Shown: piece after piece, positions 46,801-58,403 of the stretch | Position numbering within the stretch: position 1 is the first letter of the stretch | How the letters are laid out: every line of letters starts with the position of its first letter | Source of the DNA: Ephemerocybe angulata | Lineage: Eukaryota > Basidiomycota > Agaricomycetes > Agaricales > Psathyrellaceae | Reading direction: 5' to 3' | Length of the DNA: 64,000 nt | Assembly (NCBI GenBank): GCA_013368325.1 | Contig: JAACJK010000222.1 | Coordinates: 620,001 to 684,000, forward strand | Translations under genes and position numbers: made by a program | The notes under the pieces: generated by a model | Told to the model about the DNA's origin: nothing | Seen by the model: the letters and a program-made list of their open reading frames with translations, nothing else | Database searches by the model: none

Positions 46801-48551
46801 CGGCTGGAAATGCACGGAACAACGAGAGGCTATGTGAATGTCCAATCTAGCGAGACGGCAAACGTTATGACGGGACGCACGTCCTTCCTCTGCCTCCTTA
46901 TCCTGCACACCCATGATATTGCCAAGGGCAGTACCGCCCAAAGCCGCCAGCTTAGCAGCAGCCTTGGCTCGCTCTGCCTGCTCTCTCTTCTCCTTAACGA
47001 GGGCGCTACCCTTCTTCGAGAATACTGCCATATCGCTCTTCGGGTCGCGGATAGGGTTGATGGGCTCCAATTGTTTGGTGAATACCGTCTTCCCATCCAA
47101 AAAGGGTGGCCTGAGGTTGCGGACCATAACTTGGATGCGCGTCGCAACACCGGATGACAACATTCGGTTGGCTTCCCACATGTCGTTGTCCGCATTCTAA
47201 AAAGACGGATTAAGTTTCGTTCACCATAGTAAGGCAAGAAATACCCACATATTGTGCTTGCCGCGCAGAGACCTTTTTCTGTTGGAGGAGGCGATGTGAG
47301 CATACTGGACGGGGGCCACGATGCAACAGAACGTACGATCTGCTTTTTTGCAATCTCGGCTTCTTTGGCGCCTGCGAGATCTTCATACTGGGTGAGGGGG
47401 TTATGGTCATCACCTCCAGCAACCCCGCCATCCTCAGCTCCAGTGTACCAGTCGCGATAGAGTTTCACCTGTTCATCTTCCCATTCCCGCATATCGAACC
47501 CAATGGCATCGCCGTCGCCATCAGGACTCCCTCCTCTTGCCACCCTTGGTGTAGGCGCATCCCACCGCCGGTCCTTCGCTCTACCCCACCCTGACCCCTC
47601 TTCACCTCCAGCCACACTTCTCGGAGTCGATTCCCACCCAACGTTCGGGACGCGGACACTAGGTCCATCCCGCAACTCGCCGCGTGAGCTCCCTTCGCGA
47701 GGATCACGATCTCGTCCACGGCGGCCGCCCCATTCTCGGTCTCGGTTCAACCTCCGTTGGAAATCCACAAGACCTTTAGGCCCATCGTTTCTAGGTTCGT
47801 TCCGGAGGGGCATACCGGCTTTACGGAAATCTAAGCGTGCGCAACTCCAAGACGAGACGACGAACGCACCTCTCTGCCTCTCTCGATTCCGTCGATGTTC
47901 TTCAAGTTTCTGTCGAGCTGTATCAGATAGTCCTCCAGGATGCGAAGGAGTTTCTTCTCCCCGCTGTCTGGAATGCGCTAAGCGTGATGCAGGCAAGCTT
48001 GTTGGAACTTGAGTTGAAGTCCTCGGTGTTGGCGGTTCTAAGGGTTTAGCAGGTCGACGGAAACCTTGAGCCTGCAGAGATATATTAGAATAACAAGGCG
48101 GCGAAGAGCGAAACTGGGCAAACCTTGTCAGACCTCTGCAATCCTCCTGGTCTTTGCGGTGCAGGCGCCAGGACACCACTGTCATGAAGCGTAATTCCGG
48201 GAACTGGCTGAGACGAAATGCCTGCTGATTCCTCCTTGACTCGGACATGTGCTCGGATTTCTGAATACAGCTCAAACAAGAAGGATTCCTGGAACTTTCC
48301 AAACGATTTAGCCGCTAGAGAAAGTTTAGATTGGACGCCCGCCTAGATGCGAGAGGTGCCAGTCTCCAGAACGACGGACCTTTCATGAAGCCCTCCACAT
48401 TCTGGTTGTCCGTGGCCAGGTTGATGACATTGCGCGCCAGCAGATCGTTCGCGTTGGAGGATATGGCTGGATTAAGCATTACCATTTCTCTGGAAAGCTT
48501 GACGGCAATTCTGTGGTTGAAAGCATCATGCTGATCGTTGCTCGAGGCCAT
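43825..48551 (-). CDS. PRP16: Spliceosomal DEAH-box helicase Prp16 (DHX38)
   Basis: The start is ATG 48551 ([15 protein letters not shown]). A long arginine/aspartate-rich N-terminal region (about 48000-47450) is followed by '[17 protein letters not shown]', [38 protein letters not shown] and [20 protein letters not shown] (Walker A). Then come [17 protein letters not shown] (Ia), [16 protein letters not shown] (DEAH), the QxxGRxGR region ([13 protein letters not shown]), [24 protein letters not shown] ratchet text (about 45000-44940) and the OB-fold end. The protein ends [19 protein letters not shown]. The '[14 protein letters not shown]' and '[10 protein letters not shown]' words distinguish Prp16 from Prp2/Prp22/Prp43. 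Prp16 drives remodelling before the second splicing step. More than a dozen short introns are present, and I saw no disruption. Confidence 0.88.
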
Positions 48552-48644
48552 TACAGCGGACAAGGTGGTAGGATGTAGCTTAAGGCAAGCTTAAGGCGCT
48601 TATGTCACCACCGTTCTGGCGTCAATGCGACTCGTTACTTGCAA

Positions 48645-49578
48645 CTCTTACCTCCACCTCATACTCCCTTCCCAAAATGTATGAGCGGCGACCCATCATC
48701 TCCTACGAGGACCTAACCCTCCCCTACGACGCCCAATCCTCGGACCAAGGTCCCCCCACCCGCCAAAAAAGCCAAAACGAACGGCACCAACAACACTTCG
48801 CGCGGGAACCACTCAAACCAGTACCAGCACCACACCGCGCAATGGGACGACCCCAGCAGCGGTGGCGCGTCCGCATCCGCATCCACAAACCCCACACACG
48901 GCCCACCCAATAACGGCCCGGGACTTTCGAAGAAGGGCGGAAAGGAAAAGGCGCGAATGGGAAGGCAGCCGGGAACAGCAACAGCGACGGCGGAGGTGGA
49001 GGAGGCGGTGGAGGAGGCAAGAAGTCGTGGCCGTCGGTCGAGCAGAACAGGGAGCTCTCGCACGACGAGATCTGGGACGACTCGGGCGCTCGTAGACGCC
49101 TGGGACGCGGCGATGGAGGAGTACGAGGCGTTCAACGGGCCCGGGAAGGGCTGGCAACACGAGCCTGTGCACAAATCCGCATTGTGAGTCCCCATTCTCT
49201 CCATTCATTCCCTCCAACTCGCCGTTCCACATTCCCCTTCTCTTCTCTTCTCTCTTCTCTTAGCGTCCCTTTTCGCGTCTGGCTCACACCGCGTGCTTTC
49301 ATAGAAACCTAGATCCATCTTCCTAGTACCTTCCATATGGAAGGTTTGAATTTGAATCATACCATACTATAATATTACTATTTCCCTCGTACCGAAAGAC
49401 AAAGAATACTCATTCAGACCAAACAACATACATATCCTACAACGCAATCTCAACATCCAACCTCGCAAGGTACGAGTAAATATCCGGCGACATCCTAAAC
49501 TTAAGTATCCCCGCAAAAACCATCAACGACCTCGACTTCCTCCTCACCGAGCTCAGCGTCTAGTCCCAACAAACGATA
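48645..49578 (+). pseudogene. Inverted duplicate of the SMN/NIC96-3' region
   Basis: 48677-49187 is a second copy of SMN exon 1. 'RRPIISYEDLTLPYDAQ' is followed by frame shifts, and the Gemin2-binding text returns as 'ELSHDEIWDDS' and ALVDAWDAAMEEYEAFNGPG, then a matching donor after HEPVHKSAL. Intron similarity continues to about 49310. Then SMN exons 2 and 3 are missing, and the sequence resumes at about 49335 with the NIC96-SMN intergenic spacer. From about 49435 to 49565 there is an antisense copy of the last NIC96 exon. The order and strands are those of 32185-30628 turned around, with roughly 31535-30940 deleted. It cannot encode a full SMN. It sits tightly between the PRP16 start and the ribosomal protein gene. 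Confidence 0.9.
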
Positions 49579-49588
49579 GCTGGTCAGG

Positions 49589-50503
49589 CTATGAGGGGGG
49601 AGCCGCCGCAGCCGCCGCAGACGCAAAAGCTCCAGCAAGGGGAGCAGCATCCTTCTTCTCCTTGGTAGGCGCCGTCGTCGTAACAGGCTTGGGCTTCCCA
49701 GCCTCCGGGTGCGTTTTCTTGAACTCTGCGAAGCTCGGGAGGCCTTGCGCTGCCGCTGCCGTCTTCTTTAGCGGGCTTGGCTGGGGGAGAGAGGGGTCGG
49801 ATGGGAGGATGGGTTCGCCGGCAGCCTCAGCAGCGGCTCGGTGCTCTTCCCAAGACTTTCCGCCGGCCACGTTCATGAGCTCGAGGGTGATGGAGGTGGA
49901 AAGTTTGTTGGCCAACGGGATTGTGCGAGATGTGTTGTCGGCTGCTCGGGATATGGAAAGGGAGCGCGGAAGGAATAGTACATTCGGAGCATTGGATGGG
50001 GCGAGGGTCGATTGTGCAAATCAGCAAGCAGTGCGAGTGAGTAAAGAAGCAGACGTGGGTTGCGCGCACCGAAGTTAACGACAAGCTCGGGTTTCCACTG
50101 CTCTTCCTTCGTCTTGTTCACGCGTTCGACCTGGATGTCAAGCTCGGGGTTTGCCCAGCGGATTCGGGGGAGATCTTCCTTAGCGAAATGCCTAATCATT
50201 TGACAGTGTCAGCACCCTCTTCTGGTTGGTATCCGCCCTCTGCACCCGTATTCCTCGCCGTTCCGGTTCAGACTCGAGTTCCGGGGAAGGAAGCTAGAGA
50301 ACGGAGGTACGAGGAAGTATTTTATAGTGGAATAATACGTACCGAGCGCCAAAATGGTCGTTCCGGAAAGCGTAGGTAAGTCTGAGGCTCTTGACGCCCT
50401 GCAAACTCAAGCGCGGCTTCGCGTTCAGCTGCCTCAGGATGGTCGTGAGTTTGCTCGGGCCACCCTGAGCCAGAGACTTGATTTTCGGAGACGCCGACGA
50501 CAT
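49589..50503 (-). CDS. Mitochondrial ribosomal protein, L51/S25/CI-B8 domain
   Basis: Three exons (50503-50343, 50191-50070, 49941-49589) give 211 residues. The N-terminus reads LAQGGPSKLTTILRQLNAKP and 'VKSLRLTYAFRNDHFGARHF', then DLPRIRWANPELDIQVERV and TKEEQWKPELVVNFG, and after the last intron ANKLSTSITLELMNVAGG. This is the thioredoxin-like L51/S25/CI-B8 fold. The fungal members of this length are mitoribosomal subunits (Mrp49/mL61-like, or mS25). The Ala/Pro/Lys-rich C-terminal tail (about 70 residues) is a lineage extension. All exons are in phase. It is divergent from VPS72, with 262 bases between starts. Confidence 0.75.
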
Positions 50504-50577
50504 TCTGGGAGCCTTCTTGTCTAGAGATATATACCGAAGGTCAGAGTGGTCGAGAGCAGAGGAGCTTTGGGGAAGTT

Positions 50578-50668
50578 CGAGGACGGTGTCACGTCGACGG
50601 CGGACGCGGGAGAATTGGACTGTTTGGACTTGCTTGGATCGGGGGTTATTGGTATTGAGCGCGTCGCG
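50578..50668 (+). repeat. Dispersed repeat copy 2 in a divergent promoter
   Basis: Near-copy of 43394-43485, located between the ribosomal protein and VPS72 starts, so here it may act as promoter or 5' leader. It contains GTCACGTCGAC and the partly palindromic GAGCGCGTCGCGCTCAC, which could be a transcription-factor site. Confidence 0.7.
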
Positions 50669-50765
50669 CTCACCGTCGCCGCTCTGCTTCAAGTTAACGT
50701 TACCATCACCAACGACTTCCATCTCCTCAATCCCGCATAGAAAGCCCAGAAAGCACGCGAAAATT

Positions 50766-52902
50766 ATGTCGGACCAACCAGACGAGCCTATCGAGTTTCT
50801 CGTTTCGAGGCGATCGAAGCGGAGTACAGCAGGGAACAGGTGCACGACCTGCAAATCATTCATCTGAAAGGAGAGCTTACCGAGTGGTTATATTATGGAA
50901 GAATGCAGGCTGCACTCGCAGAGATGGCGGCTGAAGTAGCGATTAAAGACGTGGAAGACGACGTCGACTTCGTTATCGAGAAGGGTGCGTACATATCCCC
51001 CTCGTTTACACACGACCCACAGGGCTGAAGGGCGTGAACAGACGAACAGGATGTCTTCGAGTCCGATTTCGAGAGCACAGACGAGGAAGAGGCTGCACAA
51101 GAAGAGGCTGAGGCGGCGGGCGAGAGGCAGGTTAACGAGGAGGAGCGGCGAGAACGGAGGGTGCGTCCACGTCTTCGGTCGGACACAGGCCCCAATTCTA
51201 ACCTTCATTCAGACTGCGCGCTCGAAACTCGAAAAGGCGACAGCAGCTGCTCACGCTCGGAATAAAGTGACTTTCAACCCAGAATCTCAGGCCTTCCCTA
51301 CGACTCCAAAGCCCAAGCCCAAACCTCGGGTATACGATCTTACAGAGGACCAGCCAGAGGCGTCTACATCCGAAATTGCGCTTCCAGGTGACATCATCAG
51401 CCCCAATAGGCGGAAACGCAAGAGTCTTCGTGCGCAGACTATGCAGAATACGACAGAGACCGTTAAGCGCCTCAAGGATCTCGAGCGCGGCAAAGTGTGT
51501 TCGTTCGTCCTTTTCGCGGCCGACCCATTTGTAGTAACACTACCTCTTCCAGGCCACTGTCCCGAGAAAAAGCAGAAGCTCTGCCAAAACCTTTACCCAA
51601 GCCCAACTCCTCGCACGCGCACTTGACGCGGAAGAGGGCAACATCATCGAGCACCGCGACTACCTCAAAAACGAGGAAGCGAAGCGCAAAGCTGCGCGCG
51701 TCGTGCGACCGAGTGTTACCGGCCCCATGCTGCGCTGGGTGAGTAAACTAGTAGACGAAAAGGTACCCGTGGAAATGCCCCTGCCCCCACCTCCGCCGCC
51801 GCCCGCTACGTATGGCGGGCAGAGCGGGTACGGGATGGTACCTACGACAACATACCCGCAACATTATTCCTATGCATCAACCCCAGGGACACATGTGCAG
51901 TCCTACAGCTCGTCGTTTATCTCGTTTCAGACATGGCCAGCGCCAGAGTTACATCCACAGCCTCAGCAGTACACTTTCACAACCAACACACTTTTATCAA
52001 CGAGCACGTCGCAGCCTCCTTCGGTGTTTGGAAATATCGTGCCGCAGTCCATGAACCATTCAAGTTCCCCTCCCGCTCCCGGAGCCTCAGCACACACCCC
52101 ACCACCACCCGCCCCTCCGCCCGAGCCCGAGGAAAAGCTCGAAAAGGTCGGGCGCAACTTCCTCATCCACGCCCTCTCGAAGAAGAGGAGCGCCAAAAAG
52201 CCGACGTGGACACAGTCGATGGAGGCGCTCTTCGGGACCGAGGTGAAGTGGGACAAGGTGAAAGTCTATTCGCATTCGAAGAATCGGCCATACGGTGTGT
52301 ATTATCCATCCTCCCTCATCCTTAACGACAAAGAAATCTGCCTTCCTGTCTACTTGGTTGCCTGCATGCTTGCTTATAAGGGTCGGTTTCTCTGCTATGT
52401 AGGTCGACCTGAAACAACGTGTCCGTTCACAGGCAAGGTCGCGCCATACCTCGACCCCAAATCAGGTCTGCCGTTTGCGGACGCCGCGTCGTTTCGGAAG
52501 GCGAGGCGCGCGTTGGGGCATGAGTATGTGTGGGAGACGGGGTTGAGGAGGTATGTGTGGAGGGATGAGGAGGCTCTGGGTCAAGATGAACATGAACATG
52601 AATATGCCGAGGATGAGGATGAGGATGAGGATGAGGGAGGTGATGTGGATGTTGGAGGTACGGGGATAGATGATCAGGGGGCGGGGTTCATGGGAAAGGC
52701 CGAAGGGGCAGGAATGGGAGAAGCTGAAGCAGAAGGAGAAACAGGCTTGGAGGGACTTGCGTTCAAGTTGGGGACACTGGGAAGCGAGGATGGGTCTGGG
52801 GGTGCGGTAGGTGGCTATGGGGCGATGGGGTACCCCGCAGAGGAGTGGGGGTGGGAGGGAGGTGCGGGGCTGAGCGCCGAGGACGTGATGGTGGTCGACT
52901 GA
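50766..52902 (+). CDS. VPS72: YL1/Vps72 (Swc2), H2A.Z-binding subunit of SWR1
   Basis: The first exon encodes EFLVSRRSKRSTAGNR, the signature opening of YL1. An intron joins it to MQAALAEMAAEV, followed by acidic DVFESDFESTDEEEAA, the basic region and KVTFNPE, then NRRKRKSLRAQTMQNTTETV. The YL1 C-terminal domain is present as RPETTCPFTGKVAPYLDPKS, LPFADAASFRKARRAL and YVWETGLRRYVW. YL1 chaperones H2A.Z-H2B and delivers it to SWR1. A Pro/Tyr/Ser-rich stretch (about 51780-52120) and an acidic, Gly-rich C-terminal tail of about 100 residues, with a run of Asp/Glu codons near 52605-52640, extend the protein beyond the usual length. Small introns are visible up to about 52400, and the region 52290-52400 contains one. 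The stop is TGA 52900-52902. Confidence 0.85.
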
Positions 52903-53550
52903 GATTGCGGTTTTGCTGCTCCAGATCCAGGTTCAAGCTCTTGAGTTGTGAGTTCCCTTGACATTAATCGTGAAACACTATGGGGCGATTAAGATAACGA
53001 CTCTGAGGACCATGAGTTTAGCAGAAGATAGTGAGGGGGCCTTGTAAGTAATTCTTAATCCCATTGCCTCGGTTCGTGACTTCTGAACCCTCACCAAGTA
53101 TTATTGTCCCCTCTCTGCGAATGTCTTTTATTGGACGTTGCTGTGATCAGCCAATGGGCAGGCCATGTGAGTAGTAAGTGAGGACCCACATCACCAGTCG
53201 ATTCGGTGTTTTGCCTGACAATAAGGCGTATATACTACACAGTCTAAAGGACTCAATACAAACACAAAGCTCTCAAAGAAGGATGTGACAGTGTGCGTAG
53301 TATCTATTCCTATCCAATTCCATAAATTGTCACCTCAGAATTTGACGATGCGAAGTGATGCTACTGGCCAGCATGTGGGCAAATAGCGGGCTCACAAAAA
53401 ATGGAAATAAAAATATCACAGATATTGGTACATGGAGATGGGTACAGGAATCAGAATGGACTACAGAAGCAAGCTACAGATCTGGAATTGAATCGTCTCC
53501 TGGCACCTGTTGTTGGGCAGCAGCAGTAGTACAATCATCCGGCAAGTAAG
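52903..53550. other. Intergenic region
   Basis: No firm gene. A minus-strand frame near 53545-53475 (AAAQQQVPGDDSIPDL then stop) could be an extra 3' exon of the neighbouring orphan gene, but I found no acceptor. AT-rich sequence lies around 53220-53410. Confidence 0.35.
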
Positions 53551-54835
53551 TCAATGGTTCATGACAGAAAACCAGTCATTCTCATCAAGATCGACATAGC
53601 TGTGTTCAATCTGAGAATTATTCATTCAGACTTGATTCAGACAGGAGCCAAGGAAAGAGTTGTGACATACCCAGTATGCCAAAATCCCTGCAACAATATC
53701 AGGTTCTGGCGAGAGAACATGGAAAGGGTAGTCCCCGCTAACTTGAATCTTTATCTTGGGCGACATTGTGTATGTTCCTCCAATTCCATCTTGGTTGATA
53801 TTGAGAATCATGAAAATCCATTCATGCCCATCGGTGACAGCCCCACGGGCAATGGGTTTCCTGAATCAACATATCCAAGCATTAGCGAAAGACAAAAACA
53901 TGGGGCAAAGAGTTGAATCATACTCTAGATACCTGGCAGAGGCATACATCTTAGCCACCGCCCGAGGAATATATTCACGGAGTGCCACTCTGTATTCATC
54001 AACATCCTGTTTCACCTCAGTTATAAACAACCCTTTTGCTTTCTGCTGCTTAACATATTGAAAATCAGAGGCTTGAAGGAACGACTCTATGGAGAGCTGA
54101 GCACTAGCAAATGGGTGAACAGTCTGATAGACGCACGATGTTTGCTAGACTCCATTGTGAAAACAGCATAATCAATGGTGCCACTGAGGGTGATTGGTGT
54201 GTCACCAGGTAGCCGCACATCAACTGGTGGAATGTGTTGCTCAACGTTGAGGACCATCCTTTGGTTGCTTGGTAGCATGGCTGAGACCCGGGCAAAAATA
54301 GCATCTATCCAGAGCCGAGTGCCCACCACATTCTGTGGTGGAAACTGATTGAGCAAGATTAAAGGACCAGGAAGAAAAATGATAATACAGCTTTGGGAAT
54401 GAGGTTTTCGAGTTTGTCAAAATAGTGATAGAGGTCTTCGGATGACATATATGCCGTTCCGCCTTGAGCATTGCTTTCCTTTGCCCTGTCACCATGATTT
54501 CCTCGCCTGACGAGAACTTCAGCAAGATAAATGTAGAGCTGCTCATCCAAAACATTGAAGTCCACACTGGACAAAGGAAGGATCTTTCGGATTACAATAT
54601 TGGTAAATTCAGATAGTAAAGAGCCCTATATAACTCACCTCTGGTTCAGGCTCTGCTATCGCTTTCAATGTGTTGATTAGATCCCTGATATTGTTATTGA
54701 TTACATTTCCACCAGAGGCCTCCCCATCCCCCAGTTCCTCCTGCTGAAAGCGTTTCACAAGGGTCTCAAGTGATTGTATCGCCCGGACAGGGTCGGTGCT
54801 TCTAAGGCCAGAGCAAGGAGCACAGCCGCTACTCA
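53551..54835 (-). CDS. Orphan protein with possible PD-(D/E)XK nuclease core
   Basis: The start is ATG 54835 (MSSGCAPCSGLRSTDPV). An in-phase chain of exons then reads EEQLYIYLAEVLVRRGN-like text (actually LDEQLYIYLAEVLVRRG), MSSEDLYHYFDKLENLIPK, NVVGTRLWIDAIFARVSAML, TLSGTIDYAVF, 'QLSIESFLQASDF', GLFITEVKQD, YIPRAVAKMYASAR, IARGAVTDGHEWIFMILNIN and ends 'DENDWFSVMNH'. The spaced GTIDY and TEVK motifs followed by a helix look like the D and ExK parts of a PD-(D/E)XK active site (Asp codon at 54173-54171, Glu 54018-54016, Lys 54012-54010). Similar uncharacterised proteins recur in Agaricomycete genomes, from memory. The role is unknown: nuclease-like effector, transposon-linked protein or degenerate fold are all possible. 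Lower GC than its neighbours hints at a different history. Confidence 0.6.
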
Positions 54836-55860
54836 TTTTTTCGTGGTGTTTTGTGCTGAAGCGCAACTGTGCAATGATGAACTATGGTGGCGGTAGAGCC
54901 TTGAAGGGTGATTGAGCCTGGACTCCACGGTGGATCCCTTACATTCACACTTGATTCACACCGATCGTTAGGTCAGCAACAGACGTACTTACTAACCGGT
55001 CCTGGATAGGGAAATTTGGGAGCGTGCAGAGGGAATGGTACTACAGCGTCGAATCGGAATGCTAGAGGTTTGTGGCATTACGAGTCTGACACTTCGACCG
55101 CTCTTCTCCAATTTAGTACTAAGCGCTAAGCGTTAAGCGCCCAAACAGCGTGACTCTGGGAACCAACCATCAATCCGAAATTCGAATCGTGATCATGATG
55201 ACGTGCCACCTTTTCGACCTGAACTATGACCTTATGTGTACGCTCTTATACGCTCGTTACATTTCCTCTTCTTCCCTTGGGACTGCGAGATACGGGCTAC
55301 AATTATTTCCAATTCTCTCTCTCAAGTGCCCCTTAGCCCTCAATTCCACCTCAATTTCCGATGCAGCAGAGGCTCAAGGCCACAGTGGACTTGGTGGACG
55401 CACAAGAGCAACACTGTCATGACCACGGCGTTTTTTTGTCAGCGGAACAATCGAGCCCACTATAATCGCTGTGTGTCGTCTTCTTTCTGTTTCTGATGCC
55501 TACCTATAGGCTTCTAATTTCTGGGTACTCTCGCCGAAGAATATGCGTGGCATTCCGGCACTGTCTTTTGATCTACGTGAGCCCTAATAACGGCTTAGCA
55601 GTACGTTCCAAGTACGTTCTTTTGGCTGGGCGAGCGCTAGAATCCGCCCGCTTTGACCGTGACACGCGGACAAACAGCTCAAGCAACTCCGAGTCGGTGT
55701 AGTCGTGTTGGTATATTGAAGGCATGCCGTATGGCTTCTCTGGCTCTGTTAAAGGGCCAGACTGATCTAAACAGAACATATCGCTCACCCACAGTCTTCT
55801 TTCCAGCTCATCCACCTTCACATAGCTGCATCTTTGAGTTCTCTTTCAGTGGCCACTACG
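54836..55860. other. Intergenic region upstream of P450-C
   Basis: About 1 kb with only short, motif-free frames (for example the minus frame 55573-55821). It must include promoters for the orphan gene and P450-C. No TATA box was confidently seen. Confidence 0.35.
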
Positions 55861-58403
55861 ATGGCTTCGGTGCTTATCCAGATACTTTCTGTGTTCGCTG
55901 GGACCTGGTTTGCTTGGAGGTTCCTGAAGCGTTTCGTGCTCAAGGACCCTTTTGCACATCTCCAAGGCCCACCCTCACCCTCATTCATCACAGGTGAAGC
56001 CCCATGTTGAAGCTCACGGAACGCCGCAGCTGATGCTTGTACAGGATGCATGGAGATGTTGTTCAGTAAGGAGGGGCTGGGTTACCATGACCAGCTCGTG
56101 AAGACCTGTGCGTTGTCCCACACTGGCGGGTTCCCTCCTCAGACTGAGCTAGCTCATTAGATGGAAGGCTGTTCCGCGTGCCTGGATTATTCAACGTATG
56201 TCCCACTCGAACCTTGTTTCCGAAGCTTTGTGCATGCGGAGCTCATTTACATTTCAGAGCACTCTCCTTTACGTGTACGACCCTAAAGCTCTCCACCACA
56301 TCCTGATTAAGGTCTATGGTTCACATGCACTTCCTCTCGACGGCTGACGCTGACACAATACCATACCATAGGATACGCACATCTTTGAAGAGGGTAGCGA
56401 CTTCCTTCTGTAAGTCTGGGGACATGCAACGATGGTTAAACGTGACTGATTCATCTGTGACAGAACGAGCAAAACAGTGTTTGGGAAAGGCCTTGTCGCA
56501 GTTGTTGGTGAGTGTCATACTTACCTACTTCGAACTCTCATTCGGCGTATTCACCTTGGACCAGACGATGACCATCGGAGGCAGAGGAAGATGCTCAATC
56601 CGGTCTTCTCTATCAAACATATGCGGGAAATGAGTAGGCCTTCATTCTCAAATCTGTGCGCGGAGTATTCTCATGATCTTTCCATTCTAGCACCAACCTT
56701 CTATGGGATTGTCCACAAAGTCAGTTGAACGATCTCGTCGTATACATAACTACCACGGGTTACCCCTACAGCTGCGGGACTCGATCACTAAGCAGGTCTC
56801 TCAGGGAGAGGAGAAGGTGCGATGATTTCGCTATCAGTAGGCTCAGCGGACATCCTCACAGATTGTGCTACCAGATTGATATTCTCTCTTGGATGACCCG
56901 TACCGCATTGGAACTCATTGGGCAAAGCGGGTTTGGCTACTCTTTCGATAGTCTCGAGCACGATGCGCCTGAGCATCCGTACTCCGCATCCATCAAGAAC
57001 TATTTGTAAGGCCCTCTCCGCTTCGACTGTATGTTTCCTCATGTTCTTACTGTCATCCTTAGGTCCGCACTTAACACACCACTTCTCGCGCTCACTCGGA
57101 TCTTCTTACTTCCTTATGTACACAACCTGGGTTCCCCGCGCTTTCAAAGAGCAGTTATCAGCGCTCTCCCCTGGAAAGGACTCCACGATGTTCGAGATAT
57201 TGTGGATGTCATGGACAAAACCGCTGTCGAGATCTTCGAATCGTCGAAGCGTGCGCTCAACGACAGCGAGTCGGACATGTCTCAGAGGGTTGGAGGGGGC
57301 AAGGACATCATGAGCATTCTACGTGCGCTTGTCTATTTTTCACCTGCCCCACCTCCCACTCACACAAACCACAGTGCGGGAGAACATCAATGCTTCAGCC
57401 GAAGATAAACTGCCGGATGAGGAAATCTTGGCTCAAATTTCGTACGTCCTCTTTATCCCCTAGTCACCCACGCAATGGATTGATAGTCCGTGGCCAGGAC
57501 CTTTATATTTGCAGGGATGGATACAACCTCCAATGCCCTGGCGAGGACCATCGACCTTCTAAGCGAGCATCAAGATATTCAGGACAAGCTTCGTAAGGAA
57601 ATATCCGAGGCCTGCGGTAGCCACGAAGGCGACTTGGACTATGACACCCTGACACAGCTACCCTTCTTGGATGCTGTATGCAGGGAGTCTCTCAGGCTGC
57701 ATCCGCCTGGGCCCTTCGTGATGAAAGAGTGAGTTTGAGAATCATCTTTCCTGTTCTGCCTCCCGAATTTTGGGAATTTGTGCTTGTCATTATACTGACC
57801 GTTACTTCAACCTTTCGTAGAGCAATAGCAGACGGAGTTCTTCCAGTTTCCAAGCCCATAATTACCAATGACGGCCGCGAAATAAATGAAGTCTTCGTTC
57901 CAAAGGGTACAATGCTCTTCCTCTCGCTCTACCAATGCAATCGCGAGCCCGAGATATGGGGGCCTGATGCGGCGGAGTGGAACCCCGAGAGGTGGATGTC
58001 GCCTCTTCCCTCTACGGTCACAGATGCTCGCATCCCTGGCATCTACTCCAACCTGTTCGTCGCTTTTCTTGCCCAACTAAACAAACATTGGAATCTCACC
58101 CTACTTTTAGTATGACTTTCCTGGGAGGAAGTCGTTCCTGTATCGGCTTCAAGTTCTCTCAACTTGAGATGAGTAAGTGGGCCCTTTTACTATCAGACTG
58201 ATACACACTGACTCAACTATTCGTGAACAGAGACGGTCCTGAGTGTCCTTGTGCAACGGTTTAAATTTACGCCCTCTGGGAAGAAAGTGATCTGGCAGAA
58301 CAACGGTATCATGCAGCCGACCACGGAAGATGCACCGAGGACGGCTATGGGTCATCGGCAGCTAGGCCTTCCAGTCCATATAAGTTTTGTCAATTCGGGG
58401 TAG
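55861..58403 (+). CDS. Cytochrome P450 monooxygenase (copy C)
   Basis: Sixteen in-phase exons give 557 residues: 55861-55993, 56045-56107, 56161-56195, 56258-56311, 56372-56409, 56464-56507, 56565-56633, 56691-56719, 56772-56816, 56875-57005, 57063-57322, 57375-57441, 57498-57728, 57821-58054, 58111-58172 and 58231-58403. Features are the anchor IQILSVFAGTWFAWRFLK, RRQRKMLNPVFSIKHM, the I helix TFIFAGMDTTSNAL (canonical AGxDTT), CRESLRLHPPGP (ExxR), AEWNPERWMSP and the heme loop FLGGSRSCIGFKFSQ. Compared with copy A, the intron that splits the LRLHPP codons is absent. It is an ER monooxygenase of unknown substrate, paralogous to A and B but about 13 kb away from B. Confidence 0.92.

Noticed and set aside
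46830..48302. Single 490-codon minus frame taken as one exon
   Set aside because: Its ends read through PRP16 introns out of frame. Only the middle part is real PRP16 coding sequence, so it is folded into that gene.
34754..58403. A full secondary-metabolite cluster
   Set aside because: There are P450s and a transporter, but no backbone synthase or cluster-type regulator. PRP16, VPS72 and other housekeeping genes interrupt the run.
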